From: Candidatus Rikenella faecigallinarum
Lineage (GTDB): Bacteria; Bacteroidota; Bacteroidia; Bacteroidales; Rikenellaceae
Direction of reading: 5' to 3'
DNA length: 64,000 nt
Assembly (NCBI GenBank): GCA_019113395.1
Contig: DXHL01000019.1
Location: 1 to 64,000, forward strand
The notes beneath the pieces are model-generated. The model was not told where the DNA came from. It saw nothing but the letters and a program-made list of their open reading frames with translations, and searched no databases. Positions within the stretch are counted from its first letter, which is position 1; every line of letters begins with the position of its first letter. Positions 8,589 through 17,900 of this stretch are shown here, piece after piece. The position numbers and the translations under genes are program-made.

Positions 8589-10130
8589 ATGGACATTCTG
8601 ATTATAGTGTTAAGTGCCGTAATCGCCGCAGCCGTGGTGGGTTATGCCACTTACATGTTTACCTACAAATCGACCGAGAAGCGCCGCACGGCTATCCTTC
8701 GGGAGGCTGAGCAGGACAGCGAGATGCTGAAAAAGGAGAAGATTCTGCAAGCGAAGGAGAAGTTCCTGCAGATGAAGGCCGAACACGAGAAACAGGTGGC
8801 TGACCGTACAGCCCGCCTGCAACAGATTGAGTCGAAGATGAAGCAGCGCGAGACGCAGCTGAATCAGGAGAGCGACCAGCTGAACAAACGAATCAAGGAG
8901 TTCGAGGGGACACGGGCGAAGGTTGAGAGCGAATTGCAGTCACTGGCCGGACGTAAAGAGGAGCTCGACCGCCTGACCAAAGAGCAGATAACCAAACTGG
9001 AACAGATTAGCGGTCTTTCGGTCGAAGAGGCTAAGGCCCAGCTGATTGAACAGTTGAAGTCCGAGGCGAAGACCGAGGCGATGAGCTACATCAACGACAT
9101 CATCGACGAAGCCAAGATGACCGCCAACAAAGAGGCCAAGAAGATTGTGGTGCAGAGCATCCAGCGCGTAGCGACCGAGACGGCCATCGAAAACTCCGTG
9201 ACGGTATTCAACATCGATTCGGACGAGGTGAAGGGGCGTATTATCGGGCGCGAAGGGCGCAATATCCGCGCCCTGGAGGCGGTTACCGGGGTGGAAATTA
9301 TTGTGGATGACACGCCTGAGGCCATTATTTTGTCAGGGTTTGACCCCGTGCGGCGTGAGATAGCGCGCCTGGCGCTCCATCAACTGGTGACCGACGGACG
9401 TATCCACCCGGCCCGCATCGAAGAGGTGGTGGCCAAAGTGCAGAAGCAAATCGAAGAGGAGATTGTCGAAGTGGGGAAACGCACGGCCATCGACCTGGGG
9501 ATTCACGGTCTCAACTCGGAACTTATCCGTCTGATTGGGAAGATGAAATACCGTTCGTCTTACGGCCAGAACCTCTTGCAACACTCCCGCGAAGTGGCCA
9601 ACCTCTCCGGGATTATGGCGGCCGAACTGGGTCTGAACCCGCAGTTGGCGCGTCGGGCAGGGTTGCTGCATGACATCGGGAAAGTGCCCGATGACGAACC
9701 CGAACTGCCGCACGCCATTATCGGGATGAAACTGGCCGAGAAATTCAAGGAAAAACCCGAGGTAGTGAATGCTATCGGTGCTCACCACGACGAAATCGAA
9801 ATGACGACGCTGATTGCCCCGATTGTACAGGTGTGCGACGCCATTTCGGGGGCTCGTCCGGGTGCACGACGCGAAGTGGTCGAAAGTTACATCAAACGTC
9901 TCAAGGAGATGGAAGAGCTGGCCATGGCTCACCCGGGTGTGCTGAAGACCTATGCCATTCAGGCGGGTCGCGAGTTGCGTGTGATTGTCGGCAGCGAAAA
10001 GATTAGCGACCAACAGGCCGAAATCCTCTCGCACGACATTGCCAAGAAGATTCAGGACGAAATGACCTACCCGGGTCAGGTGAAGATTACCGTAATTCGG
10101 GAAACGCGTTCAATCAGCTACGCGAAATAG
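8589..10130 (+). CDS. rny: Ribonuclease Y
   Basis: A 513-residue membrane-anchored endoribonuclease that starts mRNA decay. The order is standard: one N-terminal TM helix (about residues 3-25), a long charged coiled coil to about 195, a KH RNA-binding domain with [15 protein letters not shown], and an HD hydrolase domain whose metal pair is H361-D362 (LLHDIGK). The C-terminus ends in the usual [12 protein letters not shown]. Length and domain spacing match the family. Its nearest upstream feature is the 6S-like RNA; a long terminator follows. Confidence 0.96.
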   Translation: MDILIIVLSAVIAAAVVGYATYMFTYKSTEKRRTAILREAEQDSEMLKKEKILQAKEKFLQMKAEHEKQVADRTARLQQIESKMKQRETQLNQESDQLNKRIKEFEGTRAKVESELQSLAGRKEELDRLTKEQITKLEQISGLSVEEAKAQLIEQLKSEAKTEAMSYINDIIDEAKMTANKEAKKIVVQSIQRVATETAIENSVTVFNIDSDEVKGRIIGREGRNIRALEAVTGVEIIVDDTPEAIILSGFDPVRREIARLALHQLVTDGRIHPARIEEVVAKVQKQIEEEIVEVGKRTAIDLGIHGLNSELIRLIGKMKYRSSYGQNLLQHSREVANLSGIMAAELGLNPQLARRAGLLHDIGKVPDDEPELPHAIIGMKLAEKFKEKPEVVNAIGAHHDEIEMTTLIAPIVQVCDAISGARPGARREVVESYIKRLKEMEELAMAHPGVLKTYAIQAGRELRVIVGSEKISDQQAEILSHDIAKKIQDEMTYPGQVKITVIRETRSISYAK

Positions 10131-10189
10131 GTTCCTGCAGGGAGTTTATGGGTGGGGATGGTGTAGCCTCCCCGTCCTCCCGATATAGC

Positions 10190-10233
10190 GCAGGGGTTGG
10201 AATACGACGGTATTCCAACCCCTGCTGTTTTTG
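10190..10233 (+). terminator. Intrinsic terminator after rny
   Basis: A perfect 16-bp stem (10190-10205 with 10210-10225), a 4-nt loop, then TGTTTTT. The preceding CGATATAGCGCAGG at 10181-10194 is identical to a word in the dispersed repeats at 79-92 and near 43703. Confidence 0.9.
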
Positions 10234-10249
10234 CGATATGTTCCGCCCA

Positions 10250-10900
10250 CTACTCAAAAAGGTCCAACACCGTCAGCGGAGAGGCCAGATGCACCGTTCG
10301 TATCCCCAGCCGTTCTGCGCCCTCTGTATTGGGACGGTTGTCGTCAATAAAGAGGGTATGCGCGGGGTCTATCTCCGCCTGCTCCAACACCGCCCGATAG
10401 ATAGCCTCATCGGGTTTGCGCAGGTGCATCGCATCGGAGTAGAAACAGGCCTCGAAATAGCTTTCAAAGGTTCGTCCCGTCGGATTTTCCCGATTAAACC
10501 GCTCCACAAAGCACTCCCGATGGGGCAGATTGGTATTGCTCAGCAGAAAGAGCCGATAGCCGCTCCGCTTGAGATTGTCGAGCAACTCAAAGCGCCGCCA
10601 GTCGTAATCCAGCAGGAGGGCGTTCCACGCAGCCAACAACTCTTCGGCCGAGGGTTTTCGCCATCCGTTGGGAACGCACTGCTGCAACCGTTCGACAAAC
10701 TCCGCTGTCGTCAGCTGGCCCAACTCCAGCTCCAAAAAGATTCCGCTGTTATGGGGGTGAATCTCCTTATCCTGGAGCCCCGTCAGCCCCAAAAGCTGAA
10801 AAGCGCGAACGGTGCGCTGAATGTCAATGTCCAGCAGCACCCCGCCAAAATCGAAAATCAGGTTCTGAATATCCGTTGCAAAAATGGGTTTCAGTTGCAT
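10250..10900 (-). CDS. HAD-family phosphatase, YihX-like
   Basis: A 216-residue soluble HAD-superfamily hydrolase. Motif I is in IFDFGGVLLDID, where the first Asp is the nucleophile. Motif II is in FLLSNTN, and the acidic motif IV is LFIDDNRPN, followed by a helix with GAERLGIRTVHL. The helical cap and overall length match the YihX group of sugar-phosphate phosphatases such as alpha-glucose-1-phosphatase; the substrate cannot be told from sequence. The start is the ATG at 10900, because the 20 codons upstream are not family-like. It faces rny and can share the terminator between them. Confidence 0.85.
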   Translation of the reverse strand: MQLKPIFATDIQNLIFDFGGVLLDIDIQRTVRAFQLLGLTGLQDKEIHPHNSGIFLELELGQLTTAEFVERLQQCVPNGWRKPSAEELLAAWNALLLDYDWRRFELLDNLKRSGYRLFLLSNTNLPHRECFVERFNRENPTGRTFESYFEACFYSDAMHLRKPDEAIYRAVLEQAEIDPAHTLFIDDNRPNTEGAERLGIRTVHLASPLTVLDLFE

Positions 10901-10991
10901 TGTTTCATTCTTTTGAATCCGAATCCTTCCGTTGCGGCCCCCGACACGCACGCCCGTCATACGGACACTCTCTCCCCGTCCCGCAGCCTGA

Positions 10992-11023
10992 TTTGGAATT
11001 TAGGAGGTAAAAATATATTTTTG
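10992..11023 (+). promoter_or_regulatory. Promoter of the tRNA gene
   Basis: TTTG at 10992-10995 and TATTTTTG at 11016-11023 fit the -33 and -7 boxes with 20 nt between them. The start would be near 11030, about 35 nt before the mature tRNA. Confidence 0.65.
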
Positions 11024-11065
11024 CAAACACATTCTCAAATCCTGCACCGTCAGGAGCGCGAGAAA

Positions 11066-11140
11066 GGGCCTATAGCTCAGTTGGTTAGTAGCACCTGACT
11101 CATAATCAGGGGGTCGCTGGTTCAAGCCCAGCTGGGCCCA
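11066..11140 (+). tRNA. tRNA with CAU anticodon (Ile2 or elongator Met)
   Basis: A full cloverleaf: the acceptor GGGCCTA pairs with TGGGCCC (11133-11139), the anticodon arm is CCTGA-CTCATAA-TCAGG, and the T arm is GCTGG-TTCAAGC-CCAGC. The T arm resembles the lysidine-modified tRNA-Ile(CAU) of E. coli, but an elongator Met identity cannot be excluded. CCA is not encoded. Odd feature: the D arm reads GTTAGTAGC where such tRNAs normally have GTTAGAGC. The extra base leaves only three pairs in the D stem. Confidence 0.9.
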
Positions 11141-11147
11141 CAAACGC

Positions 11148-11191
11148 CAGTCGGGGTGGCAGATTGCAATCTGCCACCCCGACTGTTTTTT
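11148..11191 (+). terminator. Intrinsic terminator after the tRNA
   Basis: A perfect 38-bp palindrome (11148-11166 with 11167-11185) followed by six T residues. Confidence 0.92.
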
Positions 11192-11259
11192 CCTCCGGCC
11201 ACAAAGCTCTCAAACACATTTTACCATTTTTCGCAGTCCGGATAACCGGATTAATTTAT

Positions 11260-11267
11260 TACCTTTG
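11260..11267 (+). promoter_or_regulatory. -7 box of the structured leader RNA
   Basis: TACCTTTG is an exact TAnnTTTG match, lying 500 bp before the first coding gene of the cluster. A start near 11274 is expected. Confidence 0.65.
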
Positions 11268-11273
11268 AAAGCA

Positions 11274-11650
11274 CATACAGACATAGCATAGCGTTTTTGA
11301 TGTACGTTCTCCGGTTCGTGTAAATCTGGACAATTTACCCGTTTGTAATTGCGGAGAGTGTGCGTAAGCGCTCACGTCTTGGTATATCTTCAATTCGTCT
11401 CTTCGGCGCCCTCTGCGCCCCCCGGTGACGTGTACCCCGGAGATAGAAATAGGCGTGGGCTGTTTACGCTTACTTGGCAATTACAAGGCAGTCCAGAGCC
11501 ACACAAACCCGGGTAAGCAAGATAAACAGCCTCACGCTTTTTTCATTGTACACGGCAATATTACAGGTTTTCATACGAGTGGACAACATCTCCCGTCGCA
11601 CACTTTACCAATGTGTGACCAGAGTTGTATTTGGTACAGAAAACCTATCC
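11274..11650 (+). ncRNA. Candidate structured RNA or leader, family unknown
   Basis: No gene is visible between 11192 and 11767, but several helices are. (1) CTCCG 11309-11313 with CGGAG 11352-11356, enclosing GTAAAT/ATTTAC (11320-11325, 11333-11338). (2) An 11358-11375 hairpin. (3) GGCGC/GCGCC at 11405-11419. (4) A long stem of GCGTG plus GGCTGTTTA (11453-11466) with TAAACAGCC plus CACGC (11523-11537), one bulged base, with GCTTAC/GTAAGC nested inside, followed by six T residues (11538-11543). (5) After the T run, AGGTTTTC (11565-11572) with GAAAACCT (11639-11646), enclosing ACAAC/GTTGT and CACAC/GTGTG. The T run may end a 270-nt RNA or act as an attenuator for the operon. It does not look like tmRNA, RNase P, SRP RNA or a riboswitch known to me. 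Confidence 0.55.
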
Positions 11651-11767
11651 GTTCATATAGTTCGGCCTGTTTTATGATTCACGCCGAGACAAAACAAGTT
11701 ACTTCGCATAACGAATGCTTGGGGAGCGCCCGAAATCATCCATCAAACCACATAGAATATCGAGCCC

Positions 11768-12988
11768 ATGAAACAACGTTCACTTCTAATCGTTTTGGCC
11801 TGTCTGGGGGCAATAGTCATCCTTTTCCTGCTGTTTGCGGGCGGTGGCAACAATCAAGTTGTCATCCAGTGGGAGGCAGCCTCTCCCGCCCCGTCTCAGG
11901 AGTCTCCGTGTACCCTGAAGGTGTATGTCGAAAACTCGGGAAGCATGAATGGTTACATGCATGCCGGGACACAACTGACCGACGTGCTGTATGACTACGT
12001 GAGTTTGTTGGGGACAAGCGTCGATACCGTCGAGCTCAACTACCTGAACACCGAGGTGGTCGAGTACCCCCAGGACCTGAAACACTTTATCGGGACCCTG
12101 ACACCGACGGCGTTTCGAGCCGTGAAGGGGAACAAAAGCAACTCGGACATCGCCCAAATGTTGGAGACGATTCTCGCACGCACCGATGCCAACACCCTCT
12201 CGCTGTTTGTTTCCGACTGCATTTTGGATGTGAAGCAGGGCGCTACGGCCAACTACCTGGTCAATCGTCAGATAGACATCCGCAACGCCTTCAGCCGCAA
12301 GTTGCACCAGCAGCCCGACCTGGCGACAGTGGTGCTGCCACTGATGTCGGACTTCACGGGCTACTACTATTACGACCGCGGGAGTGAATACCTCCAATCG
12401 GCCGAGCGTCCCTACTATTTATGGCTTATCGGTCCGCAATCGCTGTTGGCACGCTGCAATCGGCTTCATCCGTGGAGCAACCTGCTGACCGACAAGCAAC
12501 GGCTGCTGACCTTCTCGACTCCGGTAGCCGCGATTCCCTTTACCATCACCAACCAGTTTGGCAAAAACAGGGAGGGACACTGTGTATGCCGTCCCGACCG
12601 CCGGGGACGTTACCAGTTTCAGGTGCATGCCGACCTGTCGGGCACCCTGCAGGAGGAAAGTTTGCTGCTCAATCCGGCATATTATCGGAAAACCGGTCAG
12701 TTGTTGCAAATAGAGGCCGTCCGTCCCATTCAGGACAGCCGTTCACCCTATACCCATATCCTGACAATGTCGCTCGCTGAGACGGTCACGCCATATGGTG
12801 AAAAAATCGAACTGGGGGCAGCCCCATTCCCCGCCTGGGTCGAACAGATGAATGACGACAGCGGTGCCGACATCCAGTCCAACATGGGCAAAACCACCGG
12901 TATCAAATACATTCTGCAGGGGGTTGGCGAGGCCTACAAGGGCTATACCACCATGGGTTCCATCCCCTTTACCATCAACAAGCAATAA
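11768..12988 (+). CDS. Membrane-anchored vWA-like protein, first gene of the cluster
   Basis: A 406-residue protein with an uncleaved-looking N-terminal membrane helix (about residues 5-24), so most of it would be periplasmic. Residues 48-160 look like a von Willebrand A fold: a beta strand leading into ENSGSM (55-60), a helix, a strand, an SNSDIAQML helix, then SLFVSD ending in D150. In a normal MIDAS site the first motif is DxSxS; here Glu replaces the Asp, so metal binding may be altered. The C-terminal half (about 220-400) is beta-rich and unknown. I cannot name a closer family. It opens an eight-gene run; the next gene starts 30 bp downstream. Confidence 0.75.
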   Translation: MKQRSLLIVLACLGAIVILFLLFAGGGNNQVVIQWEAASPAPSQESPCTLKVYVENSGSMNGYMHAGTQLTDVLYDYVSLLGTSVDTVELNYLNTEVVEYPQDLKHFIGTLTPTAFRAVKGNKSNSDIAQMLETILARTDANTLSLFVSDCILDVKQGATANYLVNRQIDIRNAFSRKLHQQPDLATVVLPLMSDFTGYYYYDRGSEYLQSAERPYYLWLIGPQSLLARCNRLHPWSNLLTDKQRLLTFSTPVAAIPFTITNQFGKNREGHCVCRPDRRGRYQFQVHADLSGTLQEESLLLNPAYYRKTGQLLQIEAVRPIQDSRSPYTHILTMSLAETVTPYGEKIELGAAPFPAWVEQMNDDSGADIQSNMGKTTGIKYILQGVGEAYKGYTTMGSIPFTINKQ

Positions 12989-13018
12989 GTCTCATTCCAC
13001 TAATAAATTCAACGTCTT

Positions 13019-13486
13019 ATGGGAGATATCTTTGGCAGCCTTTACTGTTCGCTGTTCGAAAACCTGTTCGGTCTGGACCTGGCCGATTATCTGTGGGGGT
13101 TGTCTTCCCCCTACCAAACCACAAACATGTACCTGGGAATTGGTCTTACGATGACAGGTATCAGTTTGGCGATGGTTCTGCTATACTACTACTTCATAAA
13201 CCCGGCCCATCCGCGTTGGAGCAGCTGGTTCGGGTGGCTGGTCTATCTGGTTGTGAATGCGGGGCTGAACTTTCTCGTCGGGTGGCAATGGACGCTGAAC
13301 CACTACTATGCCGGCAAAATGGTTGCCCCCGATGCCACCACCGGCATGGAGGTGGCCCTGAACATCGAGCCGAGTGACTGCGTCGCATTCGGAGTCGCGA
13401 ACATGTTGCTCTCCATCCTCTTCTTTTTTGTGCTCTCGATGCTGCTGAAGTGGAAAAGCTCCAACAACTTCCACTCGCCGTTTTAA
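13019..13486 (+). CDS. Small three-helix membrane protein
   Basis: A 155-residue integral membrane protein of no family I recognise. Hydrophobic segments lie at about 37-60, 68-92 and 121-143; the stretch between the second and third carries HYYAGKMVAPDA and an acidic NIEPSD. The N-terminal 30 residues are amphipathic with several aromatic residues. It sits between the vWA-like and tubulin-like genes with 30 and 45 bp gaps, so it is probably a membrane subunit of the same assembly. Confidence 0.7.
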   Translation: MGDIFGSLYCSLFENLFGLDLADYLWGLSSPYQTTNMYLGIGLTMTGISLAMVLLYYYFINPAHPRWSSWFGWLVYLVVNAGLNFLVGWQWTLNHYYAGKMVAPDATTGMEVALNIEPSDCVAFGVANMLLSILFFFVLSMLLKWKSSNNFHSPF

Positions 13487-13531
13487 TCGATTCACCACCT
13501 CATCTCACCTGAAAAATTTACTGTTATAAGT

Positions 13532-14917
13532 ATGTCTAAACTATACATTTTCGGGATTGGCGGCACCGGTTCCCGGGTGCTGCGTTCACTGACCATGATG
13601 CTGGCCGCCGGGGTGCGTGTCGAGGCTTCGTCCATCGTGCCGATTATCATCGACCCGGATGCCAGTAATGCCGATATGACCCGCGCGGTCTCGCTGCTGA
13701 ACCTCTACCGCGACCTTCGGGGAGCGTGCGGTCCGCAGGGCTTTTTCCAGCAGGAGGTGGAGGCGGCTCTGCCGGGATACCGGTTGCCGATTCAGGATAC
13801 GGACAACAAACGGTTCTCGCAATTTATCGATGCCGGTACGATGAGTCCGGCGAATCAGGCGTTGGTGCGGTTACTCTTTTCGGAGCACAACCTGAAGGCT
13901 CAGATGGAGGTGGGTTTCAAGGGGAATCCCAATATCGGCAGCGTCGTGCTGAGCCAGCTGGTCCACTCTCCGGAGTTCGAACAGTTTGCCAACTCCTTTG
14001 CCCAGGGCGACCGCATCTTTATCATCAGTTCGATTTTCGGAGGAACGGGTGCCAGCGGTTTCCCGCTGTTGCTGAAGACACTGCGAACAGGCAACGATTT
14101 TCCCAACTACAATCTGGTGAATCAGGCTCCTGTTGGTGCCGTCACCGTCCTCCCCTACTTCAAGGTGCAGCCCGACGAGGAGAGCGAAATCGACTCTTCG
14201 ACCTTTATCTCCAAGGCCAAATCGGCGCTGGCCTACTACGAAGACAACGTCCGCAACCAGGTCAATGCCCTCTATTTCCTGGCCGACGACATGACCAACA
14301 CGTACGACAACCACGAAGGGGGCACCACCCAAAAGAACGATGCCCACCTGATTGAGTTGCTGGCGGCCAACGCCATCGTGGACTTTTGTGAGGGCGACTA
14401 CCCGGTGGGACAGACCGCCTACAAAGAGTTCGGCATCGACGACAAACAGACCTCTCCGGTGACCTTCTCGTCGTTCTATTCGGGCACTGCCCGGACCCTG
14501 CAGCAACCGCTGACCCAGTTTCTGCTTACGGCCAACTGTTTCGAACAGCAGTTCGACCACATCACCTCGCAGGGACTGAGCGCCAATGCCAAACTCCATC
14601 TGGATGCCAATTTCTACCGGAGTCCCTTTGTCAGCAACCTGCAACAGATGCTCACGGAGTATCGGGAGTGGCTGCGCGAGATGAAGGAGAACACCCGTTC
14701 GCTCGACTTGTTCAACCTGGAGACGGACAAGCCGTTCGAGGTGGTCACGGGTGTCCAGGCCAGCCGCGTCATGAGCCTCAAGTCGAACTATACCCTCATA
14801 TTCGACCGCCTAAACTCGGCCGCATGCAAAATTCGCACCGAGAGCCAGGCCTCATCCCTGGTGGCACTCTACTACCAGGCCACCCAAAAATTGGTTCACG
14901 AAAAATTTAAGCTTTAG
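13532..14917 (+). CDS. Tubulin/FtsZ-superfamily GTPase-like protein
   Basis: A 461-residue soluble protein. The N-terminus has a Gly-rich nucleotide loop, FGIGGTGSRVLRSL (7-20), and an acidic strand end, IIIDPDASN (38-46). The tubulin signature is clear at 170-176: FGGTGASGFP fits the GGGTG[SA]G loop that contacts the GTP phosphates. The C-terminal half is unlike FtsZ and lacks its NKxDxxxL catalytic loop in recognisable form. It may therefore bind GTP without forming ordinary FtsZ filaments. It resembles the bacterial tubulin-like proteins found outside cell division. It is followed after 5 bp by the actin-fold gene, implying translational coupling. Confidence 0.75.
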   Translation: MSKLYIFGIGGTGSRVLRSLTMMLAAGVRVEASSIVPIIIDPDASNADMTRAVSLLNLYRDLRGACGPQGFFQQEVEAALPGYRLPIQDTDNKRFSQFIDAGTMSPANQALVRLLFSEHNLKAQMEVGFKGNPNIGSVVLSQLVHSPEFEQFANSFAQGDRIFIISSIFGGTGASGFPLLLKTLRTGNDFPNYNLVNQAPVGAVTVLPYFKVQPDEESEIDSSTFISKAKSALAYYEDNVRNQVNALYFLADDMTNTYDNHEGGTTQKNDAHLIELLAANAIVDFCEGDYPVGQTAYKEFGIDDKQTSPVTFSSFYSGTARTLQQPLTQFLLTANCFEQQFDHITSQGLSANAKLHLDANFYRSPFVSNLQQMLTEYREWLREMKENTRSLDLFNLETDKPFEVVTGVQASRVMSLKSNYTLIFDRLNSAACKIRTESQASSLVALYYQATQKLVHEKFKL

Positions 14918-14922
14918 CCCCT

Positions 14923-17900
14923 ATGTCCAAGATATTTCGCCTCTACCCCAACGGCACCAATACATACCGTGACTGGCAATCCACCGCTCAGTTTCCCTAC
15001 AACTCCACCGCCCGCGACCAGATAGAGAATCCCGACGGCGCCGCCGCCCGGACGGAAATCACCTCCATACCCTCGCCTTTTGCCCGCATTGCGTTGGTGA
15101 AGACGGCCTTTCAGGAGGTCTGCAAGTCGGGCTTGGAGGGCCATACGATTTTTCATAAGATGGTCTCCCACTCACTGGATGTCGGGGAGTTGTTTTTCAA
15201 TTTCGACAAGTACAGCCACGATTTCGAGATTATCGCCTGGGATACTCATGCGCGGATTGAGGAGTTGTGCCGTTCACCCCATCCGGGACATACGTATTTG
15301 GGGAATGTATTGAAAACCTACCTGGCTGCCGACAGTCGCACCTTTAACTTCGAAAAGCTAAGAACCATCTACCTGCTGAACGACAAACGAGGCGAGGATA
15401 TGATGAATATTGTCGGAGCGACCTCTCCGGCGACGCTGTTTGTCAGCACGGCCAACGATTTCAGCGCCGTGGGTCATCGTCCCTGTTTCGGACAGCACAA
15501 ACCGTTCGGACAGAGCGACTTTTTGCCCCTCTACAAGCGTGACTTCGAGTATGTGAAATATTGGTTCTACCTGCGTAACCGGCACGCCAGTTTCGCTACG
15601 CATTTTCCCGAGGTGAACGAGTATCTGGATGTGACTTTCCAGAAAATCACCGATTCGCAACGTGAGGAGCTCCGCAGTTTTCTGCAGGAGAGCAACACCC
15701 TGCCGCAACAGTATGCTGCGATTCAGTTCGGGTTTGACGGGGGTTCGTATCAGGTTGAGGTGCTGGGGGAACTGCTCTACAAGACGGCCCCGAAGCCCAT
15801 TACGCAAAGTGACTTCTTTATTCAGCCTACGCGTCCGCAGGCTCCGGGGAGTCGGTTGCCCTTGGTGCTTCCGGTGGAGGACGGGAATACCTATGCCCGT
15901 CTGCAATACACCTATGGCACATGGGGCGACAAGCAGAAGGCGCCCTATGTGGACCGGGAGTCGGACCTCAACAAGCGATTGTTGCCATTCGACAACACGC
16001 CTCACCCTTACCTGACCATTTCGGATTTTCTGGAAGATACGCTGATAGAGCGCGACCGGGTATGGGAGCGCGACGCCTTTTTCGACGGCAACCTCACCGA
16101 CATGAACGAGGGGAAGGCCTATTTGCTTCCCTTGAAGCCGCTCTATTTCGACTATTTCACGCCGGAGACCCTGACCGAAGGGTTCCCCGGCGGGGTGAAG
16201 GCCATCGAGATGGAGTGGTTGGCGGGCGGCAGCGGCGTGACCGTAACCCTGCGGATACCCATCCACGGAAACGGACAGGTGCGGTACATGGAGTATTCGC
16301 GCAAGTACTACAAAAACAGACCGGCCGACATCAGCGCCCAGAAAAACGAGGGGGATATACAGACCTGTGATTTCTCGGGGTTTCTGATGCCCAACCTGCG
16401 TTTTGCGGACCCCTCGCAGGCCGTATACCGCATCGGTTGCCTGTACGAAAAGGCCAATACGGTGGAGATGACCTTCTACAACGGTCGTCAGGCTTTGACG
16501 GAGGTGGCCGTAGACCATCGGAACACCATTCAATCCGAAGCATACCTGATTAAGACCTACTCTCTCGAAAAACAGAATTTTGAATATATACAGGTTCGTC
16601 TGCCCCACACGCTGGCCACGGGGGTGATTCTGCCCCGTTTCCGCCAACAACAGTCCATCGATTCGTATGATTTTGCCGTCGACCTCGGGACTACCAATAC
16701 CCATATCGAGTACCGCAAGAATGGCAAAGCCGAAAGCCAGCCTTTCGATTACTCCTCTACAGACTCGCCCATTAGCCATTTTTTCCGCATAGCTGTAAAA
16801 ATAACCGGAGAGGGGAATTCAATTCTAGAATTTACGGATAGTCTGGTTCGCGAACGTATTCAGCAGGATTTTCTGCCCGACACGGTAGGAGAAGGTGATT
16901 TTCGATTCCCCATGCGGACTGTATTGGCACATGATAAAACCATGGACTGGACCAAGGCCTACCGTCCGTTGGCAACGGGCAACATTCCGATGACCTACAA
17001 CAAATTACATAAGCCTGAGTATGACCAAACCGATTACAACATCAAATGGGGAGATACGGCACAGACCCGCATGATGGAGGCCTATATCGATACCCTGATG
17101 TTGATGTTGCGCAACAAGGTGGTGATGAACAACGGCAATTTGGCCGGAAGTACCGTGCGGTGGTTCTATCCGCTCAGCATGACCCCCCACCAGCGTTCAC
17201 GGATGCGCCAGGCTTGGGACAGTGCCTTCCAACACTATTTCACCGACCGAGCCTCGACCCTGGAGATGACCGAATCGGAGGCCCCGATTCAGTATTACTT
17301 CCACACGAACGCCACGGCCAAAGAGATTGTCAATGTCGATATCGGGGGCGGCACGACCGACATCGCTTTTGCCAACGGGCAGGAGATTACGCAGGTCACT
17401 TCGTTCCGATTCGCCTCGAATGCCCTCTTCTCCGATGCCTTCACAACCACCCAGCTCTACAACGGGATTGTCAACCGTTACAGCAATAAACTGAGACAAG
17501 TTGCAGTGAAAGCAAACCCGGAGATGCAGTCAGTCTTTGCCGATGGCGACAACCGGGATACGGCCAATATGGCCTCACTGCTCTTCTCGCTGAAAGAGCT
17601 CTCCACACTCCGCGCCAGACTAAATCCGAAAGAAATCGACTTCCACGAGCTGCTGGCTCAAGATGCCCACTTCAAGATTGTCTTTGTACTCTTCTACACG
17701 GCGATTATCTACCACATTGCCCAAATCATTCGGGTGACCGACACTCCCCTGCCCCGTCACATCTCGTTTAGTGGAAACGGGAGCAAAGTGGTCACCATTT
17801 TGACCGGTGACGTGCATATCCTCGCGGAATACACGAAACTGATACTCCAAACCGTGTCAGGCAAAACGTACGGTCCCAATGAGAGTCTGGAGCTGCTCGG

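Noticed and set aside
11274-11650. Identification of the leader RNA as tmRNA, RNase P, SRP RNA or a known riboswitch
   Set aside because: None of the invariant words of these RNAs (for example GAGGAAAGUCCGGGC, the SRP GGAAG loop, B12 box, TPP CUGAUGA) is present.
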